Of a stretch of 64,000 nt of DNA, positions 34,013 to 44,588 are shown piece by piece. This stretch comes from Amoeboaphelidium occidentale (Eukaryota; Aphelidiomycota; Aphelidea): contig JALGPX010000015.1 in NCBI GenBank assembly GCA_023515795.1, positions 1 to 64,000 of the forward strand, given 5' to 3'. The position numbers and the translations under genes were made by a program. Every line of letters starts with the position of its first letter. Position 1 is the stretch's first letter. The notes beneath the pieces were generated by a model, which saw only the letters and a list, made by a program, of their open reading frames with translations, had not been told where the DNA came from and made no database searches.

Positions 34013-34675
34013 ATCTTTCTATTTCTTCTGTAGTGGTGGTTGTGGTTGTGGTTGTGGTTGTGGTTTGGGTTGCGGTGGTGCAATAACTGTACACTTTTGC
34101 GGCATCACTTGCACCAACACTTTACCATACTCTGCTGCTAATTCCCCATCCACATCCAATACTCCATACTTTTCTCTATACTTTTTAGGTTCCAAAACAA
34201 ACGCTGCAGTCTGATGATGTTCTACAAATTCCTCTTCAATGTATTTCCCACTTTCTGTATCCAGCAAGAATTTCAACATTTTCCTTCTTGTACCATTCTG
34301 AATGTAAACCAAATCCAATAATCCGTCATCTACAGCAGCATCAGGAGCAACCAAACAATCCTCTGCACACCAAGCAGCATTCATTGCCATAAAGTAACAA
34401 AACCTACCATCAACTTTAATCCATTTCTTTGAAGAGGATGAGGATGAGGATGAGGAATTGATTTCCTCATGAAAAGAATCCCAAGTATAATTCTCTTTCT
34501 GATTCTGATTGTTCTTTAAATAATACAGAGTGCCTTCATAGTTTCTGAATTTCAACAACCTATAAACTGCAGCCACAGTATTCCTAAACGAACCAGCCCA
34601 TCGCATAAACTCAGACTCCAAATCAACATCAGCCACAAATGCCCACATGAACTCCAAGAACCCGATCCTTATCTC

Positions 34676-34686
<11 letters not shown>

Positions 34687-34713
<27 letters not shown>

Positions 34714-34814
34714 TTGAACTTGAACTTGAACTTGAACTGAACTGAAAAGAGAATAAATCCATCCTTCTAGTTTCCATCTGAACAATATTCAACACTGATA
34801 ATTCCACCAAACAN

Positions 34815-34845
<31 letters not shown>

Positions 34846-34939
34846 TTGAACTTGAACTTGAACTGAACTGAAAAGAGAATAAATCCATCCTTCTAGTTTC
34901 CATCTGAACAATATTCAACACTGATAATTCCACCAAACA
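34687..34939. repeat. Unmerged duplicate around the N at 34814
   Basis: About 125 bp ending at 34813 recur at 34815-34939. The copies differ by the length of the (TTA)n and TTGAAC tracts. This is the pattern of two contigs, or two alleles, joined without collapsing the overlap. Confidence 0.85.
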
Positions 34940-35012
34940 TGAACCCAATAAACTCTTAACAAGAGCATTACCAGTCCCAGCAGGGATTATGCCCAAAGGA
35001 ATTAAATCTGTG

Positions 35013-35043
<31 letters not shown>

Positions 35044-35659
35044 CTAAATCTAAATCTGATTGATATAACCCATTAACTACTTCATGGAATAAACCATCAC
35101 CAGACACTGTTACTATTGCACTATACTCCTCCTTATTCAAACTCTTTACAATCTCTTGTGCATGCAGAGGATACTCAGTCTTTACTAATTCATATTCCAC
35201 CAATCCACCACACAATTTCAATAGAGGTTCAACAATACTCTGAAATATCTGTAAAGATTTACCTCTACCACTAAAAGGATTCAACAGAAACAAAATCCTT
35301 CTTTTAATTGTAGTAGTAGTAGTAGTAGTAGAAGAAGATGATAATAATAATAATTTGAAATCAGAGTCAGTGGAGTGGAATGTATAATATTTAATCAAGG
35401 CTCTACTCTTTTTGAGAATCTTTGATGATGAACGTGTTATCGTGACAACAGAGAATGAATCCTTTATAATTTCTTTCGTAGTCAAAGTATCCTTGTTAAT
35501 CTTTTGTATTTGTTTAAGAGATAGATTTCCACTTCCTTTGAGAACAGAATATGATTCCTTTGGAGTAGGAATAATACAAAGAATATCTTTCTTTTCTATT
35601 TCCACCAATGAAGTATTGGAAGAAGTAGAAGAGAATCTTAGTAAAGTGTCTGTGACTTC

Positions 35660-36372
<713 letters not shown>

Positions 36373-36424
36373 ATAGATTTCTTCTTCTTCTTCTTCTTCT
36401 TCTTCTAAAAACTAAAAACTAAAA

Positions 36425-37246
36425 ATGTCTCTGTTGTATAATTTGTGGTTTATAATACATCTTTTATCTTTTACATTGAGTTTAATAAGTACTGTTAGGA
36501 TAGTACTACTACTACTACTACTACTACTACAACTAAGAATTAGTGATGATGAGTCATATGTTTCATTATTGTTGAATTTGACCTTGTGTGGTTATGCTCT
36601 GACTCACTTGTTGGTTCTATTGGAATCATTTGGGTTTTCTCTTTTACTTAGAAGAGTAGTATCATTGTTAAAGTATAATGAGAATACTTATTATTTCATT
36701 GTAATTATTCTATTCCTTCTACTGTCTAGTAACAATGCAATCAAAATTATTCTAATGGTTCCTCTGTCAATGTACTCTTTGATTCACATTTGGACAACTA
36801 TTATACTAATACTACTACGAAGAAGTAGAAGTAGTAGTAGAAGGAAGTATCTACCTATTCATATACAGAATGATTTGTGTTTAATGGCAGCAACAATTGA
36901 AGTTATATTATTCTTTTTATTATTCCTTTCTCTAAATACTCTCCTGATTTTACCAGTCTACTTTTACTTTGTCAAGTTCAAGTTTGCTTCTTCTATTCAT
37001 ACACAATTAGTTTTTTATAGGTTAAGAGTATTCATGGATGAATTGGTATTGTTACGAAATAGTAGTAGCAGATTTCCTTTATTTGTTCAGAGATTGTATA
37101 CAAGATTGAAGGAATGGATTATTAATTATTCACTACAGGATGGATTCATTCGAAATATCAAAGGAGTTATAGAACAGCAACAACAACAGCAACAACAACA
37201 ACAACAACAACAGCAAGGATCTAGAAGAAGGAATAGATCAAGATGA
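36425..37246 (+). CDS. TMEM33/Pom33-like multi-pass membrane protein
   Basis: A 273-residue protein with at least four hydrophobic segments (about 5-35, 45-75, 90-120 and 150-180). The C-terminal half (KFKFASSIHTQLVFYRLR ... SRFPLFVQRLYTRLKEW) follows the pattern of the TMEM33/Pom33/Tts1 family, where a YYRFL...FTELR...PVFVRR segment follows the last membrane span. That family shapes ER tubules and nuclear pores. Leu, Ser and Gln runs come from CTA, AGT and CAA microsatellites. The assignment is by pattern only. The part from 36742 onward is duplicated after the N at 37393. Confidence 0.55.
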   Translation: MSLLYNLWFIIHLLSFTLSLISTVRIVLLLLLLLLQLRISDDESYVSLLLNLTLCGYALTHLLVLLESFGFSLLLRRVVSLLKYNENTYYFIVIILFLLLSSNNAIKIILMVPLSMYSLIHIWTTIILILLRRSRSSSRRKYLPIHIQNDLCLMAATIEVILFFLLFLSLNTLLILPVYFYFVKFKFASSIHTQLVFYRLRVFMDELVLLRNSSSRFPLFVQRLYTRLKEWIINYSLQDGFIRNIKGVIEQQQQQQQQQQQQQQGSRRRNRSR

Positions 37247-37848
37247 ATTTAACTGATTCAGATTCGGAGTTTTCAAAGGGTGTAACACAATAGTTGTTAC
37301 AGATTCAATCAAGAAGGTGTGATTTGGATCTCAACATTGTTACCATTTCATACTCCGATTCGGATATAAAAGGGTGTTCAATTTTGAAATTANCAAAATT
37401 ATTCTAATGGTTCCTCTGTCAATGTACTCTTTGATTCACATTTGGACAACTATTATACTAATACTACTACGAAGAAGTAGAAGTAGAAGTAGTAGTAGAA
37501 GGAAGTATCTACCTATTCATATACAGAATGATTTGTGTTTAATGGCAGCAACAATTGAAGTTATATTATTCTTTTTATTATTCCTTTCTCTAAATACTCT
37601 CCTGATTTTACCAGTCTACTTTTACTTTGTCAAGTTCAAGTTTGCTTCTTCTATTCATACACAATTAGTTTTTTATAGGTTAAGAGTATTCATGGATGAA
37701 TTGGTATTGTTACGAAATAGTAGTAGCAGATTTCCTTTATTTGTTCAGAGATTGTATACAAGATTGAAGGAATGGATTATTAATTATTCACTACAGGATG
37801 GATTCATTCGAAATATCAAAGGAGTTATAGAACAGCAACAACAACAGC

Positions 37849-37883
<35 letters not shown>

Positions 37884-37947
37884 GGATCTAGAAGAAGGAA
37901 TAGATCAAGATGAATTTAACTGATTCAGATTCGGAGTTTTCAAAGGG

Positions 37948-37968
37948 TGTAACACAATAGTTGTTACA
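37948..37968. promoter_or_regulatory. Inverted repeat upstream of the secreted-protein gene
   Basis: TGTAACA (37948-37954), a 7-bp spacer, then TGTTACA (37962-37968) form a perfect dyad about 110 bp before the start codon of the secreted cysteine-rich gene. The spacing suits a dimeric DNA-binding protein. The same dyad occurs in the duplicated copy near 37.28 kb. Confidence 0.45.
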
Positions 37969-38031
37969 GATTCAATCAAGAAGGTGTGATTTGGATCTCA
38001 ACATTGTTACCATTTCATACTCCGATTCGGA

Positions 38032-38039
38032 TATAAAAG
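38032..38039 (+). promoter_or_regulatory. TATA box of the secreted-protein gene
   Basis: TATAAAAG lies 37 bp before the ATG at 38077. It matches the consensus and is correctly placed. I saw no comparable TATA box close to the start codons of the neighbouring housekeeping genes. Confidence 0.6.
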
Positions 38040-38076
38040 GGTGTTCAATTTTGAAATTATTTTATTATTCATAAAA

Positions 38077-38541
38077 ATGATCTTTTCAACAGTTTCTTTA
38101 ATCGCTTTAATCGTTGCTTTCGTTTCTGCTACACCTCTTGGTCAGTACAATCAATGCTCCTTCTCTGCCATGCCTCAGTATATTCAACAAGGATTGCAAA
38201 AGAGTCGTTGTATGGATTATAGTTCTATGCGTTGTTTGAGTACAATGGGTGGTGTATGGGTTCCTTCGTCTTCGTCTTCTCAGGATGGATGTTTTGGTAC
38301 ATGCAAGCCATGTTCTTTGAATGGAGGTGAGATTGCATGGAATAATCAGTGTGTTCAGAAGGATACAATTCCACAGCAAGAATTACAGAGTTGCAAGTAC
38401 TTATGGCAAGGCTGTATATCCGGACAGAAACAAAGTGGAAAGAAATGTCCTGAGGGTACATTCATGACAAAGTCCATGTGTGTTCCAAAGCAGTACTTGC
38501 AATGCGTAGACTGTTCTGCTCCAAACTATTGTGAGATTTAA
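38077..38541 (+). CDS. Small secreted cysteine-rich protein
   Basis: A 154-residue protein. Residues 1 to about 18 form a classic signal peptide (MIFSTVSLIALIVAFVSA, cleavage before TPLG). The mature part has about 17 cysteines, many in CxxC-like or spaced pairs (FGTCKPCSL, CVDCSAPNYC), and no membrane span. I recognise no domain. A strong TATA box and a dyad repeat lie upstream, which suggests inducible expression. Candidate roles are wall, cyst or effector protein; none is shown. The start was chosen for the signal peptide; an upstream in-frame extension begins only at a non-ATG codon. Confidence 0.75.
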   Translation: MIFSTVSLIALIVAFVSATPLGQYNQCSFSAMPQYIQQGLQKSRCMDYSSMRCLSTMGGVWVPSSSSSQDGCFGTCKPCSLNGGEIAWNNQCVQKDTIPQQELQSCKYLWQGCISGQKQSGKKCPEGTFMTKSMCVPKQYLQCVDCSAPNYCEI

Positions 38542-38585
38542 GAGAGGAACAATAGAGGTGAAGGTAGAACTTAATAGAATTATTT

Positions 38586-38674
38586 TTAAGATATTTTGGT
38601 CTGTTTTGTATAGTCTGGTTTTGAGCATGGTTTCAGAGATTCCTGCAAACATTCACACAGCGTCATGAATGAAT

Positions 38675-38728
<54 letters not shown>

Positions 38729-39179
38729 CTTCATCAATAGAAACAGATTTAGAACTGACATTCCCATAGACTGACATTTCCACCAAATCCAATTCTTCTT
38801 GTGTGAATTCATATTGACGACTGTAAACGCGCATTTCTTGTTGGCTTAATCCTGAGGTGTTACTCTTTAAACGGTTAACTCTTGTCTGTAGTATTTGACA
38901 GTTTTCAACTGAAGTTTCACCACCTTTGGAGTACGGGATAATATGATCATACTCATAACACAGTACGCCATCACAATTCCTCAGAGCTTTACAAACTATA
39001 TTGCCAACTTCATCATAACGCCAGCGGGAAGGGTCTCTACTTGCGACTGGTTTAGCTCTTTGCCAGCATTCTTCGCGTTGTAATCTGGTAAAGATGCGCT
39101 TATGTTTCTTGAAGGATTTCGAAGAAGAAGAGGAATTAGTTGTAGAAGCAGTATCGGAATCGTTCAGGGTATCAGTCAT
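38586..39179 (-). CDS. HNH endonuclease-domain protein
   Basis: A 197-residue intronless protein. The core (about 35-110) reads RDPSRWRYDEVGNIVCKAL, then CYEYDHIIPYSKGGET and ENCQILQTRVNRLKS. It has the DH of the HNH motif, the NCQ of the second H/N half, and a C...C pair. This matches an HNH family conserved in plants, algae and protists as a nuclear-encoded protein of unknown function. The 17-residue threonine run comes from a TAG/AGT microsatellite (38675-38726). It could be a DNA repair nuclease; the biological role is not known. It converges on the secreted-protein gene with 44 bp between stop codons. Confidence 0.85.
38675..38726. repeat. (AGT)n microsatellite, 52 bp
   Basis: An uninterrupted trinucleotide repeat inside the HNH gene, read as threonine on the minus strand. 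Confidence 0.95.
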
Positions 39180-39296
39180 TCTTCTTCTTCTTCTTCAAGC
39201 AATTACTTAAATAGAATCCTTGTATTGGGAGTTGGAATCACAGACAGACAGAAAAAAAAAAGATTGTTCCTGTTTCCTTTCGACGACCACAAAACG

Positions 39297-40209
39297 ATGC
39301 TAAACCAGAAACCAACAAATTCCATTCATGAAGCTCCACTATTTGGTTTACAGCCTGTAATGCGCTCAATGTACATGCCAAGAGAATCTTCAGGCAGTCA
39401 AGTTGTTTCTAATGGCTCGGTTGTAAGTAATGGTGCAAGTGGACCAATTACAAGAACAAAGTAAGTTCTTTAACATGCAGATTTACTTAAACAATTTTAA
39501 TAAGAGAACCTATTGTTACTGGAACCTCTGTATTGGGAATTAAGTTCAAAGATGGAGTCATGTTGGCTGCAGATACTTTGGGTATGTTTCTTCTTGTTTA
39601 GAGAAGTTGTCGCTAATTTTTACAGGATCTTATGGTTCGCTGGCAAGATTTCGAGATGAACGTCGCTTGTTTCAGGCTGGTGAATTCACTGCTATTGGTG
39701 CTTCAGGTGATTTGTCTGACTTGGCAACTGTTAAGGAACAGTTGGATCGTTTACTGGTTGATAATTACTGTATTCCAGATGGTCATCAGTACAGTCCAGA
39801 GAATTTGTATGAATACTTGGCCAGGATTATGTACTCTGCCAGGAATAAGTTTGATCCTCTCTGGAATACATACATGGTTGCAGGTTCAAGAGATGGTCGT
39901 CACTTTTTGGGTTGTGTAGATTTGCAGGGAACTACATGGCAAGCTTCAACTTGTGCCACTGGATACGGTGCACATATTGCTCAGCCTCTGTTGAGGAAAG
40001 CTGTTGAAGGAAAGGAGCATTTATTGACTGAAAAGGAAGCTCAAGATATTCTGGAGCACGCAATGAGAGTCATGTACTACAGAGATGCACGTTCATTGAA
40101 CCGTATTCAAAGAGCAACTATAACCAAGGATGGTGTCAAGATTACTGAACCATATGCTTTGGAGACGGACTGGTCTATTGCTGATTATGTCAAAGGATAT
40201 GGTGCTTAA
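39297..40209 (+). CDS. PSMB4: Proteasome subunit beta type-4 (beta7, Pre4/PSMB4)
   Basis: Three exons: 39297-39460, 39505-39581 and 39626-40209. Both introns are 44 nt. The product has 274 residues, against 264 for human PSMB4. The mature part reads [38 protein letters not shown], quoted here in shortened form as VTGTSVLG and GSYGSLARF. Later come PLWNTYMVAG, ATGYGAHIAQPLLRK and RVMYYRDARS, each matching PSMB4. It is a non-catalytic beta subunit of the 20S core with an N-terminal propeptide of about 55 residues. AATAAA follows the stop by 13 bp. Confidence 0.95.
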
Positions 40210-40249
40210 CCTGGAAGCAAGAATAAATCATTTGTATTGAGTTTGTGCA

Positions 40250-41866
40250 ATGATTGTGATGTTTCAAGTGATTCTAGGAATACTTCTACTTTTCTTTACA
40301 AGTGTATGTTGCTCAGAGTCCAGTGATAGTGATGTTATTGCACCGTTAAAGGTCAAATCTGGTATGATCATCAATGCTGTTGCATTCGATCACATTCACA
40401 AGCGGCGATACGCAGCTGGATACTTTGCAAAGACTCTTGATCACACAGGAAAGTATGGATATGAGCATGGATTTATATCACAGGTCGATTATGAGGGAAC
40501 TGTCAATTGGACTCACAGGATTACAAGTGTGCATGATCATAGAATCACAGATTTGGTTATTGATGAAAGCAATGGAGATATTTTCGCTGTTGGAACCACA
40601 TACATTGATGAGACAGATCTGGAAAAGAATCATTTAGGAGGAAGGACAGATAGCTTTTTAGCGAGATTGAGTTCATCAGGGGAAAGATTGTATTTGTACA
40701 AGTATGGTTCTGCTGGTGATGATTATGCATTGAAGGTTTCATATTTCAAAAGCGAGAATAATCTCTTCATTGCTGGTACAACTAATGGAACAGGAACTAT
40801 CACGGTATTGCAACCGGGAGCAAGTTCTGTTGCGACGAAGCCTCTAGCTATAGAGTATCCTGATTTTCAAATGATAAGTCAAGTAGCGATCGCTGGAAAG
40901 CTTTCATTTCTGTATATAGGAACTAAGTTCACGGAGAATGGTACGCGAGCTGTTGTTGGACATGAAAGCATGCAAGGCGTGATCAAATGGCAGACAGAAA
41001 TACCAGGAAAAGGATCGTATTACGGTAAAGGCATTGATGTTCTGTTCTCGTCGCATACAGTAATTGTAACAGGTTACAAAGAGTCAGAACAGTTAGATGA
41101 TCATGAGAATGGTTATGCTTTTGTGGCTGCATTAAGACTTTCAGATGGAAGAATTCTGTGGATTAAAACATTTGGTGATAATCAAGGAGATGTTGCCAAT
41201 AGTGTAGCAGTTTCTCAAAGATTGTCTTACATTTTCAACGTTGGCAGCGAATATCAAGCTGCATCAAATCTAACTGTTGGCTATTTAAGAATATTTGATC
41301 ATACCGGGCAGGCTCTGAGAACGAGTTATTTTGATTACACTAAACAGTTCGAAGCGAACATTTCTTCCTTTGGTTTGGATGTTGATGTATCGGATGGTGA
41401 CGCAAAATACGCTGTAGCAGGATACGGTCAGAGCGGAGTTGATGATTATTACAGTTTCCTTTCGTTTTCACAATTGAAACTAATCGAACTTCCACGTACA
41501 AACCCACCGAAACCAATTCAAAGAACATCGTTGGTTAAAACTGTGTACTCAGGACAATCGAATCGTGCGCAAGAGCTAACAATCGTTGCTACAGTTAGTA
41601 CTTTATCTGCATTGGTATGGGTGGTACTGATAATCTGTTTGTACCGAATACACAGTGCGAAACGTGATCGTTTGGTCCAGCAACAAGAATCTCTGATACA
41701 AACAAGGATCAAATCGCGGAACAGATTTAGACACAGATTTGGTTACACACCATACGCGATACCTATGCATAATCTAGCGCCACCAGGGATTATCATGCCA
41801 GTTGGAAGTCACAACCAACAAGAACCTTTGCCAATTCAAAAATCATCACACATCCGACTAGAATAG
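40250..41866 (+). CDS. Type I membrane protein with propeller-like ectodomain
   Basis: A 538-residue intronless protein. A signal peptide (residues 1-21, LLLFFTSVCCSESS) is followed by about 400 extracellular or luminal residues. These have repeated blocks of the kind DSFLARLSSSGERLYLYKYG, DIFAVGTTY and NLFIAGTTN, resembling SBBP/beta-propeller repeats. Several NxT/S sites are present. A single membrane span (TIVATVSTLSALVWVVLIICL, about 445-468) precedes an 80-residue basic cytoplasmic tail. The layout suggests a receptor or adhesion protein; no family is certain. It starts 40 bp after the PSMB4 stop and converges on HIS3 with 13 bp between stop codons. Confidence 0.7.
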   Translation: MIVMFQVILGILLLFFTSVCCSESSDSDVIAPLKVKSGMIINAVAFDHIHKRRYAAGYFAKTLDHTGKYGYEHGFISQVDYEGTVNWTHRITSVHDHRITDLVIDESNGDIFAVGTTYIDETDLEKNHLGGRTDSFLARLSSSGERLYLYKYGSAGDDYALKVSYFKSENNLFIAGTTNGTGTITVLQPGASSVATKPLAIEYPDFQMISQVAIAGKLSFLYIGTKFTENGTRAVVGHESMQGVIKWQTEIPGKGSYYGKGIDVLFSSHTVIVTGYKESEQLDDHENGYAFVAALRLSDGRILWIKTFGDNQGDVANSVAVSQRLSYIFNVGSEYQAASNLTVGYLRIFDHTGQALRTSYFDYTKQFEANISSFGLDVDVSDGDAKYAVAGYGQSGVDDYYSFLSFSQLKLIELPRTNPPKPIQRTSLVKTVYSGQSNRAQELTIVATVSTLSALVWVVLIICLYRIHSAKRDRLVQQQESLIQTRIKSRNRFRHRFGYTPYAIPMHNLAPPGIIMPVGSHNQQEPLPIQKSSHIRLE

Positions 41867-41879
41867 ACTACACGTTTTA

Positions 41880-42494
41880 TTACAAAACTCCCTTAGTACT
41901 AGGAACATCACTACCTCCCGAAGGTTGTAGAGCTTGTCTTAATGCTAAAGCCACGGCTTTAAAAGCACTTTCAGCTCTGTGATGATCATTATCACCTCTT
42001 TGACAATCAACATGCAGTGTAATTCCAGCTGAAACAGCAAATGATCTCAAGAAATGCGGTATCATTTCGCAGCTTAATGTTCCCAACTTTTCTCTCTTTA
42101 AACCCAAGTCAATTACAGCGCATCCGCGATTTGATAAGTCAACTACAGCTCGTGATAATGCTTCATCAAGTGGCGCATAAGCATAACCAAATCGATTCAC
42201 TCCTTTAAGTCCTTCAGCCGAGCCTAGACCTATAGCTTCCCTAAACAGAGCACCTAATGCTATTCCAACATCTTCCACCGTGTGATGGTCATCAACGTGT
42301 AAATCACCAATGCATTTAATCTGCAGAAGTTGCCAATGAGAATGCTTTGCAAGAGTGTGAAGCATGTGGTCTAGGAATCCAATGCCCGTGTTTATCTCGA
42401 TAATTTGTACATCTGCCGTTGACTTTAGAACCTTCAGCTTTATTGAGATATCAGTTTCAGCTGTTTTCCTGGATATTTCATAAACCTTCGACAT
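41880..42494 (-). CDS. HIS3: Imidazoleglycerol-phosphate dehydratase
   Basis: A 204-residue intronless protein, full length for the family. It converts imidazoleglycerol phosphate to imidazoleacetol phosphate in histidine synthesis. The metal-binding motifs are clear: [28 protein letters not shown], then [14 protein letters not shown] near the C-terminus. It shows the organism can make histidine, which excludes an animal. It sits 18 bp downstream of PIN4 on the same strand. Confidence 0.97.
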   Translation of the reverse strand: MSKVYEISRKTAETDISIKLKVLKSTADVQIIEINTGIGFLDHMLHTLAKHSHWQLLQIKCIGDLHVDDHHTVEDVGIALGALFREAIGLGSAEGLKGVNRFGYAYAPLDEALSRAVVDLSNRGCAVIDLGLKREKLGTLSCEMIPHFLRSFAVSAGITLHVDCQRGDNDHHRAESAFKAVALALRQALQPSGGSDVPSTKGVL

Positions 42495-42512
42495 TTTATG
42501 GAAAACGCAGTA

Positions 42513-42875
42513 TCACTTTCTATCTTCAACCATTATTATGTGATACCCAAATTTGGTTTTGACCAAGTCAGTGTGAATTGGTTTCGAGACTGTACTAATG
42601 GGCAGCTTGAACGCGGCATCCTGAAAATCACCTACCATTGAGCCTCTGTTCATGTACCCCAAAGAGCCACCTTGTCGCGCTTTATCTTCAGAATATTGTT
42701 CTGCTACCTTATCAAAAGGAAGACCAGATTTGAGTTTCTCAAGAGCTTCCATGGCTTTTCCTTGTTTCTCGCAGAGTATGTGCCGCACTTTCACTGAGTT
42801 TGCAGGCTTCTGTTTAGATTGTTCCTCTTTCTTTCCACCTGCAGAAGCGTCTGTCTTTTTTCCTTTAGCTCCCAT
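42513..42875 (-). CDS. PIN4: Parvulin-type peptidyl-prolyl isomerase, PIN4
   Basis: A 120-residue protein with a basic N-terminus ([18 protein letters not shown]) like human Par14. The parvulin domain follows: [33 protein letters not shown], and [14 protein letters not shown] at the end. It isomerises prolyl bonds; Par14 functions in pre-ribosome processing and chromatin. It lacks the WW domain and phosphate-binding loop of PIN1. It is co-directional with HIS3 with 18 bp between them. Confidence 0.93.
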   Translation of the reverse strand: MGAKGKKTDASAGGKKEEQSKQKPANSVKVRHILCEKQGKAMEALEKLKSGLPFDKVAEQYSEDKARQGGSLGYMNRGSMVGDFQDAAFKLPISTVSKPIHTDLVKTKFGYHIIMVEDRK

Positions 42876-42977
42876 AAGTTCGACCGCGGTTCAGGTTCGA
42901 TGCTTCGCAAATAACAAAACCCGAAGTTCTCAAACTGACTTTTATTTAGAACGGATGAATGAATAACTATTTTAAAC

Positions 42978-44588
42978 TTATTTTTCAACGACTAAATCAC
43001 CATTGTTATCGAAAGTCATGTTATTTGTATTGTTCTTGTTCGTATTACCACTATTATTATTGTTATTAGGAGATTCTTGGTTTCGATTTTCTTTTGTGTC
43101 ATCTTCCGGAGTATTTTCTTTGGAAATCACCATAGCGCATAAGACAGTTGCATCATCCACTTTACCTCCTTCATAAAAAGAATCCGGCATACGCTGCAGT
43201 CTGCTTTCCAAAGCGAAGGGACTTTGTCTCTTACTAAGTGAAAACCTAGCAGCCTCAGTTACAAGTCTTTCTGTTGTCTTTTGTATGCGGTCTTGGATGA
43301 CTTGTCTGAATTCTTCTTCGTTCTGAGATGGAAGGGTAGTGAAAACGCTACCGTCCATGAACAAGTCTTCTAGTTCTTCCATTATGATTTGAATGATATC
43401 ATCCGTAAACATATTATCAAACACTCCATCTGTGCACATAACAATCAGATCTCCATTGATAAGAGGACCAAATGATGATCTGTTTGCTCTTTCTGGTGGA
43501 TCAGACATAAATAAACGCTTTTGTGCATCAGTGAGACTTTGCGGCAGCAATGCAAGTTGATAAGGAGCATTGAAATAATGTTGATTTTCTTTGGACTCGT
43601 GAACTACTTCAAGGAACGGTGACTGTTCATCCAAATATTGGTAATGAGCATACTCATAGTTATCAGCACTCAAAGAACTGAAGTAATTTGTAGTTATGTG
43701 TTGCTTAATATCTCCTTCTGATCCAGAGCGTCTTCTACCGGAAGGAGTAAAATTGGCGATTTCTCTGTTGAATCTGAAGACGACAAAGCCAGAGTCACCC
43801 AAGTTTGCGCCATGTAAAACACCATTCTTTCTATCCAAAGCCACTAAACATGCTGTTGAACTTCCAGCTTCAATTTCACCACTATTCACAACAGTGTCGT
43901 AGGCTTCTTGTAAAACATTCCATGGCATAGGAGGGCTCATGGTTTCAGAGTAATACTTACAATTGTCCATTAAGGCCCAAGCAAAGAGTGAAGGATTGAT
44001 GCCCATAGAGTTCCAGCCTCCAACACCATCAGCTACACCCATACATGAATGATCTGAAGTGCAAGAGGAGAAGAATGCGTCTTCACCGAAATCCGACATG
44101 CTTTGTAGTAGTTCTGGTGGATGTGATAAAATATTTGAAAAATCGCCTTGTAATGCGCACTTTTTCGGAATGTATCCTTTACCAACAATCATGTCATACA
44201 GTTTTGCTGTCGTGGAAGTTTGTAAATTCGTTTGATCTGGTTCGATGCTGCCTTGATTGCTGGATTGTTGGCTTGAAAACATTAATGCATGAGATCCATC
44301 AATGCTTTCAGTTGTAAGACTTGTCGTAGATTCTTCAGTAAATGTGATCACACTAGATCCTGCGCCATCGCTTGAGATCGAAGTTGTAGTTGAACTTGTC
44401 GTGGTTGAAGTTGTTGTAGCGATCGCAGTAGCAGCTGCAGTGGTGCCAGTGATCGTTGCCATGTTAGTTCCACGAGGCTCTTCTGCCATGTATGGAAAAA
44501 TAGACATTTTCTTATTCTTGAACAGTGAATGAAATGCTTTCGATAAAACAGAATCCTTTTTTTGATTTGCCAATTGAGTTAAACGCAT
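42978..44588 (-). CDS. PP2C-type phosphatase, PPTC7/Ptc7-like
   Basis: A 536-residue intronless protein. The first 130 residues are low-complexity (Thr, Ala, Ser). The phosphatase domain has the metal-binding motifs GEDAFF, GVADGVGGW, NLGDSGFVVFR and MCTDGVFDNM, with a late KVDDATVLC. The VGGW and LGDSG spacing fits the mitochondrial PPTC7/Ptc7 subgroup, which controls coenzyme Q synthesis and mitophagy; a basic N-terminus (MRLTQLANQKKDSV) could be a presequence. The C-terminus is an Asn-rich tract. Confidence 0.9.
   Translation of the reverse strand: MRLTQLANQKKDSVLSKAFHSLFKNKKMSIFPYMAEEPRGTNMATITGTTAAATAIATTTSTTTSSTTTSISSDGAGSSVITFTEESTTSLTTESIDGSHALMFSSQQSSNQGSIEPDQTNLQTSTTAKLYDMIVGKGYIPKKCALQGDFSNILSHPPELLQSMSDFGEDAFFSSCTSDHSCMGVADGVGGWNSMGINPSLFAWALMDNCKYYSETMSPPMPWNVLQEAYDTVVNSGEIEAGSSTACLVALDRKNGVLHGANLGDSGFVVFRFNREIANFTPSGRRRSGSEGDIKQHITTNYFSSLSADNYEYAHYQYLDEQSPFLEVVHESKENQHYFNAPYQLALLPQSLTDAQKRLFMSDPPERANRSSFGPLINGDLIVMCTDGVFDNMFTDDIIQIIMEELEDLFMDGSVFTTLPSQNEEEFRQVIQDRIQKTTERLVTEAARFSLSKRQSPFALESRLQRMPDSFYEGGKVDDATVLCAMVISKENTPEDDTKENRNQESPNNNNNSGNTNKNNTNNMTFDNNGDLVVEK

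Larger units (their letters stand above)
36742..38059. repeat. Unmerged duplicate around the N at 37393 (about 650 bp)
   Basis: 36742-37392 (651 bp) recurs as 37394-38059 (666 bp). Each copy holds the C-terminal two thirds of the TMEM33-like gene and the start of the next promoter. The copies differ by 15 bp, in AGT and CAA repeat units. The open frame at 37394-37913 is therefore a partial duplicate and should not be counted as a second gene. Confidence 0.9.

Noticed and set aside
37170-37225. Regularly spaced repeats suggesting a CRISPR array
   Set aside because: They are uninterrupted CAA/CAG microsatellites encoding glutamine; there are no spacers.
37394-37913. Second TMEM33-like gene in tandem
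   Set aside because: It is an N-flanked partial copy of the preceding gene and promoter, best explained by an unmerged overlap.
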